Shown here: positions 42,253 to 51,536 of the stretch, piece by piece | Position numbering within the stretch: position 1 is the first letter of the stretch | Layout: each line of letters starts with the position of its first letter | Assembly: GCA_009843635.1 (NCBI GenBank) | Contig: VYDB01000150.1 | Coordinates: 1 to 64,000, forward strand | Reading direction: 5' to 3' | Length of the DNA: 64,000 nt | Source of the DNA: Gammaproteobacteria bacterium | GTDB taxonomy: Bacteria > Pseudomonadota > Gammaproteobacteria > Pseudomonadales > Azotimanducaceae | Program-made: the position numbers and the translations under genes | The notes under the pieces: generated by a model | The model's database searches: none | What the model was told of the DNA's origin: nothing | What the model saw: only the letters and a program-made list of their open reading frames with translations

Positions 42253-42873
42253 ATGATCCAGTTGTACGGATTGAGGATGAGCAACTACTACAGCCTAACC
42301 AAGGCGCTGCTCATCGAGAAGGGCTTGGCCTTCGAGGAGGTCAAGGCACCGCCCACCCAAGAGGAGGACAATCTGGTCCGCTCGCCCATGGGCCGCATGC
42401 CTTCAATTGAGGTTGACGGCCGCTACCTGTCGGAAACCCTCGCCATTGCCGCCTACTTGGAACGGCTGCAGCCCGAGCCCGTGCTGATCCCCTCCGACCC
42501 CTTTGCGGCGGGCAAGGTCATCGAGTTGGCTTGCCATATCAAACTGGACGTGGAGTTGGTGGCGCGGCGCTGCCTAGGGGCCGCGTTCTTCGGCCAAACC
42601 GTCAGCGACGAAATCAAGGCCGCCACCGATGCCGACCTCGACAAGGGCATGAAGGCACTGGATCGAATCTTCGTCGGCACGCCCTATGCCGCAGGCAGCG
42701 AACTGAGCTTGGCGGACTTCTACACCTACTTCAGTTTCGGCCTGGCCTCCGGCGTCACCCAGAAAATCTTCAACCGCGACCTGCTTGAAGGCCACGACAG
42801 CATCAAGGCGGTGATGGCCCGCATGGCGACGCATCCGAGTGTTGCGCGAGTGGAGGCGGAAAAGGCCGGTTGA
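42253..42873 (+). CDS. Glutathione S-transferase
   Basis: A 206-residue GST. The N-terminal thioredoxin-like domain (MIQLYGLRMSNYYSLTKALL) includes MPSIEVDGRYLSETLAIAAYLE, the cis-Pro and Ser/Glu glutathione-binding motif. The C-terminal helical domain has AAGSELSLADFYTYF. ATG 42253 has GGGAGA six bases upstream. Role unknown; in pollutant or steroid clusters GSTs often handle maleyl-type or epoxide intermediates. Confidence 0.9.
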   Translation: MIQLYGLRMSNYYSLTKALLIEKGLAFEEVKAPPTQEEDNLVRSPMGRMPSIEVDGRYLSETLAIAAYLERLQPEPVLIPSDPFAAGKVIELACHIKLDVELVARRCLGAAFFGQTVSDEIKAATDADLDKGMKALDRIFVGTPYAAGSELSLADFYTYFSFGLASGVTQKIFNRDLLEGHDSIKAVMARMATHPSVARVEAEKAG

Positions 42874-42928
42874 GCTTCAACTCACTCCTTTCCTCGTTCT
42901 GTGGCTCGGCCGGAGACTTGGGAACGAC

Positions 42929-43804
42929 CTAGGCTGCAAGGACGGCAAGCACCTTCCCCAGTTCTCCGCGCCAGTCGGCGGGGCCAATGCCATAGTGGCG
43001 ATGCAGACGGGCGCCGTCTAACAGCGAGTTCTGAGGGCGGGCCGCGCGGGTCGGGTAGTCTGCCGTGGGGATGGGGACGAGCTTGGGCAGTGCGCCCTCT
43101 CCCTTCCGCTCGGCCAGCCCGGCAAAGATGACGGCCGCGAAGTCATGCCAAGTGGTTGGCGGCTCGGACGCGAAGTGATAGAGGCCAAAACGCGGCGTGC
43201 TGGACAGACCCTCAAGGAGGCGCCATAGCGCGGCGGCGATGCTGCGGGCGGCCGTGGGCGCGCCCCGCTGGTCGTTGACCACCCTGAGCTCATCGCGACC
43301 GGCCAGATTCAGCATGGTCTTGACGAAGTTGGTGCCTGTCGCGCTGAACACCCAAGCGACGCGCAGTACCAGGTGGGCATCGAGGACTTCCGCCACCGCT
43401 TGTTCGCCCGCGAGCTTGCTGCGGCCGTAGGCGTTGATCGGCGCGGTGGGGTCGGATTCCATGTACGGCCCCCGTTTTGCGCCGTCAAAGACGTAGTCCG
43501 TGGAAAGATGCAGCAACGGGCAACCGTTGGCGGCACAAGCCTTGGCGACATGGCGCGCACCCTCGGCGTTGACGGCAAACGCCGCCTCGAACTCGTCCTC
43601 AGCCTGGTCCACCTTCGTGTAGGCAGCCGCGTTGATCACTGCATCCGGACGAAAATCAGCGAAGGCGGCGGCCACGCTGCGGCCATCGCGCACATCAAGC
43701 TGCGCCGATGGGGGCGCATGAATCGACACCGCCGGCGGCGCAAGCGCTTGGATGGCAGTGCCGACTTGGCCGCTGCCGCCAGTGACAAGAATGCGCTTAA
43801 ACAG
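42929..43804 (-). CDS. rmlD: dTDP-4-dehydrorhamnose reductase (RmlD) with a non-standard start
   Basis: About 291 residues. The Rossmann loop RILVTGGSGQVGTAI, then NAAAYTKVDQAED, the STDYVFDG stretch and NAYGRSKLAGEQAV (catalytic Tyr and Lys) identify the last step of dTDP-L-rhamnose synthesis. The Rossmann loop lies upstream of any ATG, GTG or TTG in frame. The best start is CTG 43804, seven bases after GGAAGG; the frame's own upstream stop is the rmlC stop. This makes rmlD the last gene of rmlB-rmlC-rmlD. Confidence 0.88.
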   Translation of the reverse strand: MFKRILVTGGSGQVGTAIQALAPPAVSIHAPPSAQLDVRDGRSVAAAFADFRPDAVINAAAYTKVDQAEDEFEAAFAVNAEGARHVAKACAANGCPLLHLSTDYVFDGAKRGPYMESDPTAPINAYGRSKLAGEQAVAEVLDAHLVLRVAWVFSATGTNFVKTMLNLAGRDELRVVNDQRGAPTAARSIAAALWRLLEGLSSTPRFGLYHFASEPPTTWHDFAAVIFAGLAERKGEGALPKLVPIPTADYPTRAARPQNSLLDGARLHRHYGIGPADWRGELGKVLAVLAA

Positions 43805-43807
43805 GAT

Positions 43808-44347
43808 TCAACCTTCCAGATAGTCGCTCAGGGTAGGGTTTTTCGCATCACGGGGAGACAGGATGGGGTCCGCAATCGGCCATTCGATGGCCAGTTCGGG
43901 ATCGTTCCAAATCACCCCCGCCTCATCCTCGGGATGATGAAAGTCCGTGCATTTGTACAGCAGGTCCGCCGAAGCCGAGAACACGCAAAAGCCATGGGCG
44001 AAGCCCGGCGGAATGTACAACTGCCGATGATTGACGGCATTCAGTTCGATCCCCACCCACTGCCGAAAGGTCGGAGAGGCGGGATCGATGTCCGCCGCCA
44101 CGTCCCACACCGCGCCGCTGACGACGCTCACCAGCTTGCCTTGGGGATGGCGCTGCTGAAAGTGCAGGCCGCGCAGCACGCCGCGCCGGGAGTGGGAGTG
44201 GTTGTCCTGCACGAAGTCCAGGTCGAGCCCCGGCAGCTTCCCGTAACGGCGGCGGTTGTAGCGCTCCGTGAAGAATCCGCGCTCGTCGCGGTGCACATCC
44301 GGCTCAATGATCAGCACGCCGGGCAACTTGGTCTGATGGACCTCCAT
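43808..44347 (-). CDS. rmlC: dTDP-4-dehydrorhamnose 3,5-epimerase (RmlC)
   Basis: A 179-residue cupin epimerase. Markers are DERGFFTERYN, DFVQDNHSHSRRGVLRGLHFQ with the catalytic His, and YIPPGFAHGFCVFS. It converts dTDP-4-keto-6-deoxyglucose to the L-lyxo form for RmlD. ATG 44347 overlaps the rmlB stop (ATGA), and rmlD starts 3 bases past its stop, so the three are tightly coupled. Confidence 0.94.
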   Translation of the reverse strand: MEVHQTKLPGVLIIEPDVHRDERGFFTERYNRRRYGKLPGLDLDFVQDNHSHSRRGVLRGLHFQQRHPQGKLVSVVSGAVWDVAADIDPASPTFRQWVGIELNAVNHRQLYIPPGFAHGFCVFSASADLLYKCTDFHHPEDEAGVIWNDPELAIEWPIADPILSPRDAKNPTLSDYLEG

Positions 44348-45369
44348 CACCCTACTCCCTGGACGTTGGCGGCTGCCCACCAGTCCTTGTGATCCAAGTA
44401 CCAAGCGACGGTTTGGCGAATTCCGTCCGCGAAGCTTGTCTGGGGCCGCCAGCCGAGTTCACCGCGAATTCGGCTGGCGTCGATGGCGTAGCGGCGGTCA
44501 TGGCCTGGGCGATCCTTGACGAATTCGATCAGCCGGAGCAAGCCGCCGGGCTCGGCGTCCGTCTGTTCCGCCACCGCCGTCAGAACCTCGGTGGCGACTT
44601 CGAGATTGGTCTTTTCGCAGTCCCCGCCGATATTGTAGGTGCGTCCCAAGGCACCGTTTTCAAGCACGGCCACCAAGCCTTGGACGTGGTCATCGACGTA
44701 GAGCCAGTCCCGAACCTGCTGGCCGTCGCCGTACAGCGGCACCGGCGCGCCGCGCAGAGCGGCTAGGATGATGACCGGAATGAGCTTTTCCGCAAACTGG
44801 TACGGCCCGTAGTTGTTGGAGCAGTTGGTGAGCATGGCTGGCAGGCCATAGGTGGCCCGCCATGCCCGGACCAAATGATCGGAGGCCGCCTTGGAGGCCG
44901 AATAGGGGGAGTTGGGGCGGTAAGGGCTGCTTTCCGAAAAAGCGCCTTCTGCACCCAATGTGCCGTAAACCTCGTCGGTGGAAACGTGAAGAAAACGGCA
45001 GGCTTGTTCTCCGGACCGGTTGGCGTTGTATTCCCTGACGGTTTCCAACAGCGCACTGGTGCCAAGGATGTTGGTGCGGATGAAGTCGGCCGGCCCGTCG
45101 ATCGAGCGGTCCACATGGGACTCCGCCGCCAAGTGCATGAGGGCGTCCGGGCCGAAGTCGAACAGGAGCCCGCGCAGCCGCTCGGCATCGCAAATGTCCA
45201 CCACCTCAAGGCGATGATTGGCGCACCCGGCCACTGCGGCGAGATTGGCCCGGTTGCCGGCGTAGGTGAGCTTGTCGATGGTGAGCACCTGATCGCCCCG
45301 CACCCCGACCAGATGGCGCACCAAGGCCGAACCGATGAAGCCAGCGCCGCCAGTAACGATGATTTTCAT
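44347..45369 (-). CDS. rmlB: dTDP-glucose 4,6-dehydratase (RmlB)
   Basis: A 340-residue extended SDR. MKIIVTGGAGFIGSALVRHL is the NAD loop, LAAESHVDRSIDGPADFI and STDEVYGTLG are the family signature, and YSASKAASDHLVRAW carries Tyr and Lys. It makes dTDP-4-keto-6-deoxyglucose. RmlA, the thymidylyltransferase that supplies the substrate, is not in the window. ATG 45369 is internal to a longer frame and matches the family N terminus. Confidence 0.95.
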   Translation of the reverse strand: MKIIVTGGAGFIGSALVRHLVGVRGDQVLTIDKLTYAGNRANLAAVAGCANHRLEVVDICDAERLRGLLFDFGPDALMHLAAESHVDRSIDGPADFIRTNILGTSALLETVREYNANRSGEQACRFLHVSTDEVYGTLGAEGAFSESSPYRPNSPYSASKAASDHLVRAWRATYGLPAMLTNCSNNYGPYQFAEKLIPVIILAALRGAPVPLYGDGQQVRDWLYVDDHVQGLVAVLENGALGRTYNIGGDCEKTNLEVATEVLTAVAEQTDAEPGGLLRLIEFVKDRPGHDRRYAIDASRIRGELGWRPQTSFADGIRQTVAWYLDHKDWWAAANVQGVG

Positions 45370-45377
45370 GCTGTCCC

Positions 45378-46133
45378 CTATCCCAGCAACGCCTGGCCGC
45401 CATCGACGGCGATGCTTTGTCCGGTCACGTACCGGCACCCCGCGCTGCAAAGCTGGACCACGAAACGCCCGATGTCCTCTTCACATTCGCCCACCCGCCG
45501 CTGCGGGATGGTGCGCTGAAAGGCCTCCGCTTCCTCGGGATTGTTCTCCATCCACCAGACCAACCCCGGAGACTTGGCATGGGGCAGAATGACATTGGCG
45601 CGAATGCCGTCAGGACCCCACTCACAGGCGGCGGCGCGGGTCAGTGAGCGAGTGGCCTCCTTCACCGCCGCGTAGGCGCCGTATCCGGACATGTCCCAGC
45701 GCTTGGCCGCGGTGCTGGCCAGGTTGACGATGCAACCATCGCCCTTGAGATGCGGGTAGGCGAGCTTCATGAGTCGCAGCGTCGCCAGCGGCCCGGATTC
45801 GAAACCCGCGGTGAAAGCTTCACCCGACACCTGGTGCAGTGTGCCCAAGGGGACTTCCTGGGCATTGTTGACCAGGATGTTCAGCCCGCCGAACGATTGC
45901 ACGCAGGCATCCACGGCATGAGCCAGATCAGCGGGATCCTTGACATCGCAGCGCACCGCAACCGCCTCGCCATCCCGTGACCCGATCTCGGCGACGGTGC
46001 TTTCTAGCTTGGCGAGCGTTCGTCCCGCCGCGGCGATGCGAACACCCGCTTGCGCGAGCGCCAGCGCTATGCCTTGGCCGATGCCCTGTCCCGCTCCGGT
46101 GACTAGGGCTGTCTTTCCCTGGAGGTCGTTCAT
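45378..46133 (-). CDS. SDR-family oxidoreductase in the rhamnose block
   Basis: A 251-residue SDR: VTGAGQGIGQGIALALAQAG, LVNNAQEVPLG, VNLASTAAKRWDMSGYGAYAAVKEATRSLTRA with Ser, Tyr and Lys. The C terminus YVTGQSIAVDGGQALLG is typical. ATG 46133 has GAGGAACAGC before it. It lies between the glycosyltransferase (15-base gap) and rmlB (8-base gap), so it belongs to the surface-polysaccharide operon, though its substrate is unknown. Confidence 0.86.
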   Translation of the reverse strand: MNDLQGKTALVTGAGQGIGQGIALALAQAGVRIAAAGRTLAKLESTVAEIGSRDGEAVAVRCDVKDPADLAHAVDACVQSFGGLNILVNNAQEVPLGTLHQVSGEAFTAGFESGPLATLRLMKLAYPHLKGDGCIVNLASTAAKRWDMSGYGAYAAVKEATRSLTRAAACEWGPDGIRANVILPHAKSPGLVWWMENNPEEAEAFQRTIPQRRVGECEEDIGRFVVQLCSAGCRYVTGQSIAVDGGQALLG

Positions 46134-46147
46134 GCTGTTCCTCATCC

Positions 46148-46972
46148 TCACCACATCCGCCAACCGTGGCGGTTGAAGTAGCGACATCCCGAGCGCACGA
46201 AGCGCAAGGTTCTGGCCAAGCCGCGCCGGGCGGTGTGGCCCCCGAAATGGGTGATGCTCGCCGTGGGCAGTTCGTAGATGCCGCCGTGGGGGGCGAGGCG
46301 GCGACAGAGGTCGAAATCCTCGAAATACAGGAAGTAGCGCTCATCAAAGCCACCTATGGCTTTTAGCGCCGAGGTTCGGGCCACCATGAAGCAGCCGCTT
46401 GCCAATTCGATGGGCGCGGGCTGCTCGTCCGGCAGCGCATCGTCGTACACGTAGGCGGCGATTCGCCGCCCCAGCAGGCCGGTTGAGGGCCGCACGGAGA
46501 GGGCGCGCAACGCCAGCGCCAGCAACGTGGGCGGCCGTTTCGCGAGCCGGGCGTAACGACCGTCGGCGTCAAAGCCCCGGGGAGCGGCCAGCACCGCACC
46601 GGGGTGCGCCTTGAGAAAGCGCACTGCCTCCAACAGGACGCTGGGCGCCATGACGAGATCCGGGTTGCACATCAGGTGAAAGTCCGCTTCGGTACGCCGA
46701 ACGGCCAAGTTCTGGGCCGCGCCGTAGCCGATGTTCCCATGGCCTTGAATGAAGTTCCAACGGACGTCGCTAGCGCGTATGGCATAGGGCCGGATCATGG
46801 CGTCCACAGCCCGGAGATCTTGAGGCGCATCATTGCAGATGGCATAGACGGATACGGGCATCGGCATCCGGCGAGCCAGCGTTTCAACGGCTTCGGCCAA
46901 GCTATCCAGAAAACCAGCGAGCATGTCCTTCGGCGTATGCCAAGTGACGAAGCCCACCGACAGCCCAGTCAC
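46148..46972 (-). CDS. Glycosyltransferase family 2, rhamnosyltransferase-like
   Basis: A 274-residue GT2 enzyme. VGFVTWHTPKDML opens the nucleotide-sugar fold, GHGNIGYGAAQNLAVRRT and MCNPDLVMAPS contain the NP(D/E)L motif of rhamnosyltransferases, and GGFDERYFLYFEDFDLCRRL is the acceptor/catalytic segment. It is cytoplasmic. GTG 46972 overlaps the upstream ligase stop (GTGA). It probably uses the dTDP-rhamnose made by the rml genes for O-antigen assembly. Confidence 0.9.
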   Translation of the reverse strand: MTGLSVGFVTWHTPKDMLAGFLDSLAEAVETLARRMPMPVSVYAICNDAPQDLRAVDAMIRPYAIRASDVRWNFIQGHGNIGYGAAQNLAVRRTEADFHLMCNPDLVMAPSVLLEAVRFLKAHPGAVLAAPRGFDADGRYARLAKRPPTLLALALRALSVRPSTGLLGRRIAAYVYDDALPDEQPAPIELASGCFMVARTSALKAIGGFDERYFLYFEDFDLCRRLAPHGGIYELPTASITHFGGHTARRGLARTLRFVRSGCRYFNRHGWRMW

Positions 46973-48177
46973 GGCGACCCCTCCAGCAGGCGCTTGGCGT
47001 CCAGCCGGCCCATCCAAGCCAGCCCCAGGCTGATGGCCACCGGCAGCCAGAACAGAAACCAAGTCATGCCCACCTTGTCGATGAGTTCGTGGCCGTCGAG
47101 CAGCCAGGCCGGTAGGGCCAAGCCAAGAATTCCCAACGCCAGCTTGGCGTCCCGATGGCCGTAGTGGTTGAGCAGGGTGCGCACCACGGCGGCAATCAAC
47201 GCAGCAAACAGCGCCGCGCCAACCAAGCCGCCTTGGAAGAGAACCGACAGGTACATATTGTGCGGATGCGAAAACTCGCCCGCGGCGGTGACCAGCGTGT
47301 CGTCGGTGAGAATGCCGCGCCCGAACCAAAGGCCGCCGTCCACGACGGCACCGAGAGTCGCCAGCCAGATCGCGGGCCGGAAGCTGTCGCCCCGTGGCAG
47401 CACGAGGGTCCGGCCAGCCTCGTTGGCGATCAACGCCGCGAGCACGGCAAGGAGGATCACGCCCATGCCCAGCACGGCGACCGCGAAGCGCTGCCGGTCC
47501 GGCACCCGATGGGCGATGAACAAGGTGCCGACGCCCAGCATGGCGCTGATCTGGCCGTTGCGGGAATCGGAAAGCAGTATTGCGGCAGCAATAACGACGA
47601 TGCCGAGCGCGCCGAAGCGCCGCCAGAGGACGTCCGGCCCGCGCAGCACCTCCCCGGTGATCAAGATGAGAACCACGCCAAAGATCAAGGCCGCGACCAC
47701 GTTGTTGTCGAGTTGCCCCAACCCCACTAGGCGACCGTTTTCCGAGTGTTCCATCAGAAACAGGCCAAGGCCTGCCGAGGCGGCCAACACGCCCGCAACC
47801 GCCAGAGTCCGGCCCAGCCAGCGCTGCAGGTCGCCGCGCATCTGGCATTCGGCGAATGCAACGGCAAACAACAGCACTTGCGCAGCCCGCGACAGCATGG
47901 ACAGCACATCACCGGGTTGGCTGCCCTCGGACCACAGACCGGTCAAGACCAAATAGGCGAGCAGGGCCGCAACCGCCCACATCAGCGGCACGGCAAAGAC
48001 ATCCGCCCACTGACGCAAGCGCACCAGCATCACGATGGCGAGCACATAGGCCGGGTAGCTTGCCGCGCTCTGGGATTCGAGCACCAGCACTCCCGCAAAG
48101 CAGAGCACGACTAGCAACGCGTTCAGCCGAATGCGGTCGCGGACGAATGAAACGGCGGCGTTCAAGGCGGATGTCAT
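46969..48177 (-). CDS. O-antigen ligase/polymerase-like membrane protein
   Basis: A 402-residue protein with about ten hydrophobic helices (for example LNALLVVLCFAGVLVL, VVAALIFGVVLILITGEVL, GIVVIAAAILLSDSRNG). The long periplasmic loop contains RPAIWLATLGAVVDGGLWFG and the HPHNMYLSVLFQGGLVGA segment typical of the Wzy_C/WaaL domain. It likely joins or polymerises lipid-linked O-antigen. It heads the surface operon and is followed by the glycosyltransferase with a 4-base overlap. Confidence 0.88.
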   Translation of the reverse strand: MTSALNAAVSFVRDRIRLNALLVVLCFAGVLVLESQSAASYPAYVLAIVMLVRLRQWADVFAVPLMWAVAALLAYLVLTGLWSEGSQPGDVLSMLSRAAQVLLFAVAFAECQMRGDLQRWLGRTLAVAGVLAASAGLGLFLMEHSENGRLVGLGQLDNNVVAALIFGVVLILITGEVLRGPDVLWRRFGALGIVVIAAAILLSDSRNGQISAMLGVGTLFIAHRVPDRQRFAVAVLGMGVILLAVLAALIANEAGRTLVLPRGDSFRPAIWLATLGAVVDGGLWFGRGILTDDTLVTAAGEFSHPHNMYLSVLFQGGLVGAALFAALIAAVVRTLLNHYGHRDAKLALGILGLALPAWLLDGHELIDKVGMTWFLFWLPVAISLGLAWMGRLDAKRLLEGSP

Positions 48178-48223
48178 GTCGAACCGTCGATCGCGCGAAG
48201 TGCGATGATGCCATTATGCCTTG

Positions 48224-48291
48224 GAGCGCGAGGGGCTTGTCCCTCGCATAAAGAGCCTTCAGCCGGGGAGCGCGAGGGGCTTGCCCCTCGC
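48224..48291. repeat. Two copies of a GC-rich hairpin repeat before the tRNA gene
   Basis: GAGCGCGAGGGGCTTG(T/C)CCCTCGC occurs at 48224-48247 and 48268-48291, 20 bases apart. Each copy folds by itself (GCGAGGG with CCCTCGC around a short loop). It lies between the tRNA 3' end and the O-antigen ligase start. It could be a REP-type element or a terminator of the minus-strand tRNA transcript. Confidence 0.6.
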
Positions 48292-48296
48292 TTAAG

Positions 48297-48373
48297 TGGT
48301 GGGCCCACCAGGACTCGAACCTGGGACCAATGGATTATGAGTCCACTGCTCTAACCAACTGAGCTATAGGCCC
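48297..48373 (-). tRNA. tRNA with CAU anticodon, probably tRNA-Ile2 (ileX-like)
   Basis: A 77-base cloverleaf including an encoded CCA. Acceptor GGGCCTA pairs with TGGGCCC; D arm GCTCAGTTGGTTAGAGC; anticodon stem and loop TGGACTCATAATCCA with anticodon CAT; T arm CCAGGTTCGAGTCCTGG. The GACTCATAATC loop resembles the E. coli ileX tRNA-Ile(CAU), which is lysidine-modified, more than elongator tRNA-Met. It lies 53 bases after rpoD on the same strand. Confidence 0.9.
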
Positions 48374-48426
48374 GTGCAGCCCCTGAAAGCGAGCCCGCTG
48401 GTGGCGACTGTAACACGAACGGTTGG

Positions 48427-50442
48427 TTAGGACTTCGACGACACCTTGTCGTCCAGGAAGCTGCGCAGGTGCTCGGAACGGCTGGGATGGCGCAGCTTGC
48501 GCAGCGCCTTGGCTTCGATCTGGCGAATGCGCTCCCTCGTGACATCGAACTGCTTGCCGACCTCCTCCAAGGTGTGGTCGGTGTTCATGCCGATGCCGAA
48601 GCGCATGCGCAGCACCTTGGCCTCGCGGGCGGTGAGGCCGCCAAGGACGTTGCCGATCAATTGCTTGAGGCCATCCTCGGTGGCCAGATCGACTGGTAGG
48701 CCCACGGTGGAGTCTTCGATGAAGTCGCCGATGTGGGAGTCCTCGTCGTCGCCGATCGGCGTTTCCATGGAAATGGGCTCCTTGGCGATCTTGAGCACCC
48801 GGCGCACCTTTTCCTCCACCATTTCCATGCGCTCGCCGAGTTCGTCCGGCTTTGGTTCCCGCCCCATTTCCTGAACCATCTGCCGGGACACCCGGTTGAG
48901 CTTGTTGATGGTCTCGATCATGTGCACGGGAATGCGGATGGTGCGTGCCTGATCGGCGATGGAACGGGTGATGGCCTGACGAATCCACCAAGTGGCGTAG
49001 GTGGAGAACTTGTAGCCTCGCCGGTACTCGAACTTGTCCACCGCCTTCATGAGGCCGATGTTGCCTTCCTGGATCAGGTCGAGGAACTGCAGGCCACGGT
49101 TGGTGTATTTCTTGGCGATGGAAATGACGAGGCGCAGGTTGGCCTCGACCATGTCCTTCTTGGCCCGCCGCGCCTTGGCCTCGCCCAAGGACATGGCGCG
49201 GTTGATCTCCTTGATTTCAGTCACCGACAAGCCGGTGCGGGCGCAAACGGCCTTGAGCTTCTTCTGAATGCGCACGATGTCGGGCTTGCGCTCGGCAAGC
49301 ACTTCAGAGTAGCGCTCATCAGCCTTGATCAGGCGATTCAGCCAAGTGACGCTGATCTCCTTGCCGACAAAGACCTTGCGGAACAGATCCCGGGGCACCC
49401 GGGCTTCGCGCACGCAGATGTCCAGGAGGGCGCGCTCATGGCGACGCACTTCCTCAAGCGCTTCCCGGGGCCTGCGGACGATTTCATCGTAATGCTTGGG
49501 CGTCATCTTGAAGGAGTGGAACTTCTTGCCAAGCGCGGCCAACTGGGCGCGCGATTCGGGGCTGCTGCGGCCCCTTTCATCTATGAGCTTGCGCGTCTTG
49601 TTGTACTGGCGCCTAAGCGCCTGGAAGCGCCTCTTGGCCAACACCGGATCCGGCCCCTTGTCGTTGTCCGAGGAATCCGCCTGCTTTTTATTGGCGTTGT
49701 CAGCGTCCTTGGCTTGTCCGGCCTTGCCGTCGGCCGCTTTGGCATCCGCGGAATCCGCCGCCTTGGAGTCGAGATTCTCAACCTCCCCATCAGCGTCGGC
49801 CTCACCGCCACCAGTAGTAGATTTGCCGTCTGCTTCGACGGCTTTTTCGACAGCCTTTTCCGGCGCTTGCGGCACGATGGCCGGCTTAGGCGCCGGAACG
49901 ACCTGTGGCGCCCTCGGAACATGGTCAGCCGGGTCAAGGTAGCCGATGAGCAACGTCGAAAGCTGGCCCTCGCGGCTCACCTCGGTGTAGGTATCGAGGA
50001 TGTACTCCACCACGCCAGGAAAAGCAGCCAAGGCGGCCAGCACATCGCGAATGCCCTCCTCGATGCGCTTGGCGATGACGATTTCGCCTTCCCGGGTGAG
50101 CAGCTCCACCGTGCCCATTTCGCGCATGTACATCCGCACCGGATCGGTTGTGCGGCCCGCCTCGGTCTCCACCGCAGCGAGGGCTGCGGCCGCTTCCTCC
50201 GCGGCGAGTTCATCAACCGTGTTCTCTTCGGCACTCATCAGGTCATCGGCATCGGGAGCGCTCTCGTGAACCTCGATGCCCATGTCGTTGATGGTGCCGA
50301 TGATGTCTTCGATCTGATCCGAATCGGACAGTTCATCAGGCAGGTGGTCGTTCACCTCGGCAAAGGTGAGATAGCCCTGCTCCTTGCCCTTGGCAATGAG
50401 TTCCTTTAGGCGTGACGGCTGCTTTGAAATCTGATCGCTCAT
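48427..50442 (-). CDS. rpoD: Primary sigma factor RpoD (sigma-70)
   Basis: The housekeeping sigma factor, about 671 residues. Region 1.1 ([21 protein letters not shown]), region 1.2 ([21 protein letters not shown]), region 2 with [20 protein letters not shown] and [19 protein letters not shown], and region 4 with [18 protein letters not shown] are all present. Between regions 1.2 and 2 a non-conserved stretch (about 49660-49880) is unusually rich in Ala, Asp and Lys. ATG 50442 ([13 protein letters not shown]) is the family start. It is divergent from the MerR gene. dnaG and rpsU are not beside it. Confidence 0.97.
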   Translation of the reverse strand: MSDQISKQPSRLKELIAKGKEQGYLTFAEVNDHLPDELSDSDQIEDIIGTINDMGIEVHESAPDADDLMSAEENTVDELAAEEAAAALAAVETEAGRTTDPVRMYMREMGTVELLTREGEIVIAKRIEEGIRDVLAALAAFPGVVEYILDTYTEVSREGQLSTLLIGYLDPADHVPRAPQVVPAPKPAIVPQAPEKAVEKAVEADGKSTTGGGEADADGEVENLDSKAADSADAKAADGKAGQAKDADNANKKQADSSDNDKGPDPVLAKRRFQALRRQYNKTRKLIDERGRSSPESRAQLAALGKKFHSFKMTPKHYDEIVRRPREALEEVRRHERALLDICVREARVPRDLFRKVFVGKEISVTWLNRLIKADERYSEVLAERKPDIVRIQKKLKAVCARTGLSVTEIKEINRAMSLGEAKARRAKKDMVEANLRLVISIAKKYTNRGLQFLDLIQEGNIGLMKAVDKFEYRRGYKFSTYATWWIRQAITRSIADQARTIRIPVHMIETINKLNRVSRQMVQEMGREPKPDELGERMEMVEEKVRRVLKIAKEPISMETPIGDDEDSHIGDFIEDSTVGLPVDLATEDGLKQLIGNVLGGLTAREAKVLRMRFGIGMNTDHTLEEVGKQFDVTRERIRQIEAKALRKLRHPSRSEHLRSFLDDKVSSKS

Positions 50443-50580
50443 GGCCCCTCGACAGGTTGGACGGATGAGGATTGGACCAAGATGCCGCCTTGCCCCGGAA
50501 AGGCGCGCATCCAGAAAGCCCAAGTGAACGGCGTATTCTACCCCTTATCTGGGGCCGCACAAGGCATTTTCAAGCTTATC

Positions 50581-50617
50581 TGTACACCATCTAGACAGAT
50601 CGAGGTTCTTGTGTACA
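50581..50617. promoter_or_regulatory. Two TGTACA sites upstream of the MerR gene
   Basis: TGTACA at 50581-50586 and 50612-50617, 25 bases apart, in the rpoD/MerR divergent gap. The same hexamer recurs in the -35/-10 spacer at 51595-51605. MerR-type autoregulatory sites often look like this. Which promoter they serve is uncertain. Confidence 0.45.
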
Positions 50618-50654
50618 ATTCGTCCTGTTCAAAACCTTGCCGGGACGCTATTGG

Positions 50655-51536
50655 GTGGATGCTCAAGACGATCTTTACCGGATAGGCAGCGTAGCCAGCC
50701 TGACGGGCATTGCGGTGGAGCGGCTGCGGGCGTGGGAGCGCCGTTACGGCCTCAGCCCAGTGCATCGTGAGGGCCGCACGCGCTACTACAGCGGCCAGCA
50801 ACTCGAACGGTTGCGGCGCATCAAGCGGCTGATCGATCAAGGCCAGCCGATCTCGAGCTTGGCGCGCCTAACGGATGAGCAGCTCGCCGCCCGGCAAACC
50901 GAGTCCCTTGCCACTGCCCCGCCCATGGCTAGGATAGGCGTCATTGGCCCCAACTTGAGCGTTCTCGCCCATCAGCGGAGGGAGGACTCCCAAGTGGAGC
51001 TCGCTGCGCAATGGGCCAACATGGCGGCCTTCACCGCTGCCACCCGCCTGCCAAAGCTTGACGCCATCGTCGCCCAATTGCCCACGTTGACCACTCAACC
51101 CATTGAGGAAATTGAGAAAAAACTGGACCACGCGCGGATCGTCGTGGTCTATCAGTTCGCTGCGGAAAAGTATCTGCGGCGAGCGGCGGAAGCGAATGTG
51201 GAGATGTTTCGGTGGCCCGTCACCTGGCCTGAAATCGAACAGGCCTGCACCGCCGCCAGCGGGCAGCCGCTACGGGCTGCTGGAATGGTCGAACGGCGCT
51301 TCAGCGACGCGGAACTGATCGCCATCGCCGCGGGAAGCACGGATCCCAGCCACTGCCCGAAACATCTCGTGGAACTGATCTCGCAGTTGAACGCCTTTGC
51401 CGACTACACGGCGGATTGCGGCGGAGCCGATGACGCCACGGCGGCCAATGCCGCCCTCTACCAGCAGGCCCAGCGCGAAGCCACCCAAGCCCGGGCTCGG
51501 CTCGAAGGTGCGCTCGAAGCCTACGTCACGCTATGA
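50655..51536 (+). CDS. MerR-family transcriptional regulator
   Basis: About 293 residues. The N-terminal MerR winged helix is LYRIGSVASLTGIAVERLRAWERRYGL followed by RTRYYSGQQLERLRRIKRLIDQGQPIS. The C-terminal 200 residues are an unassigned ligand or dimer domain; I see no cobalamin-binding His motif of the CarH/LitR type. GTG 50655 is a tentative start; TTG 50637 is possible. It is divergent from rpoD and flanked by TGTACA sites, so it may control itself and the promoter downstream. Confidence 0.82.
   Translation: MDAQDDLYRIGSVASLTGIAVERLRAWERRYGLSPVHREGRTRYYSGQQLERLRRIKRLIDQGQPISSLARLTDEQLAARQTESLATAPPMARIGVIGPNLSVLAHQRREDSQVELAAQWANMAAFTAATRLPKLDAIVAQLPTLTTQPIEEIEKKLDHARIVVVYQFAAEKYLRRAAEANVEMFRWPVTWPEIEQACTAASGQPLRAAGMVERRFSDAELIAIAAGSTDPSHCPKHLVELISQLNAFADYTADCGGADDATAANAALYQQAQREATQARARLEGALEAYVTL

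Noticed and set aside
48733-50409. Long plus-strand frame opposite rpoD
   Set aside because: It is antisense to the certain rpoD coding sequence and shows no domain; long shadow frames are normal at this GC content.
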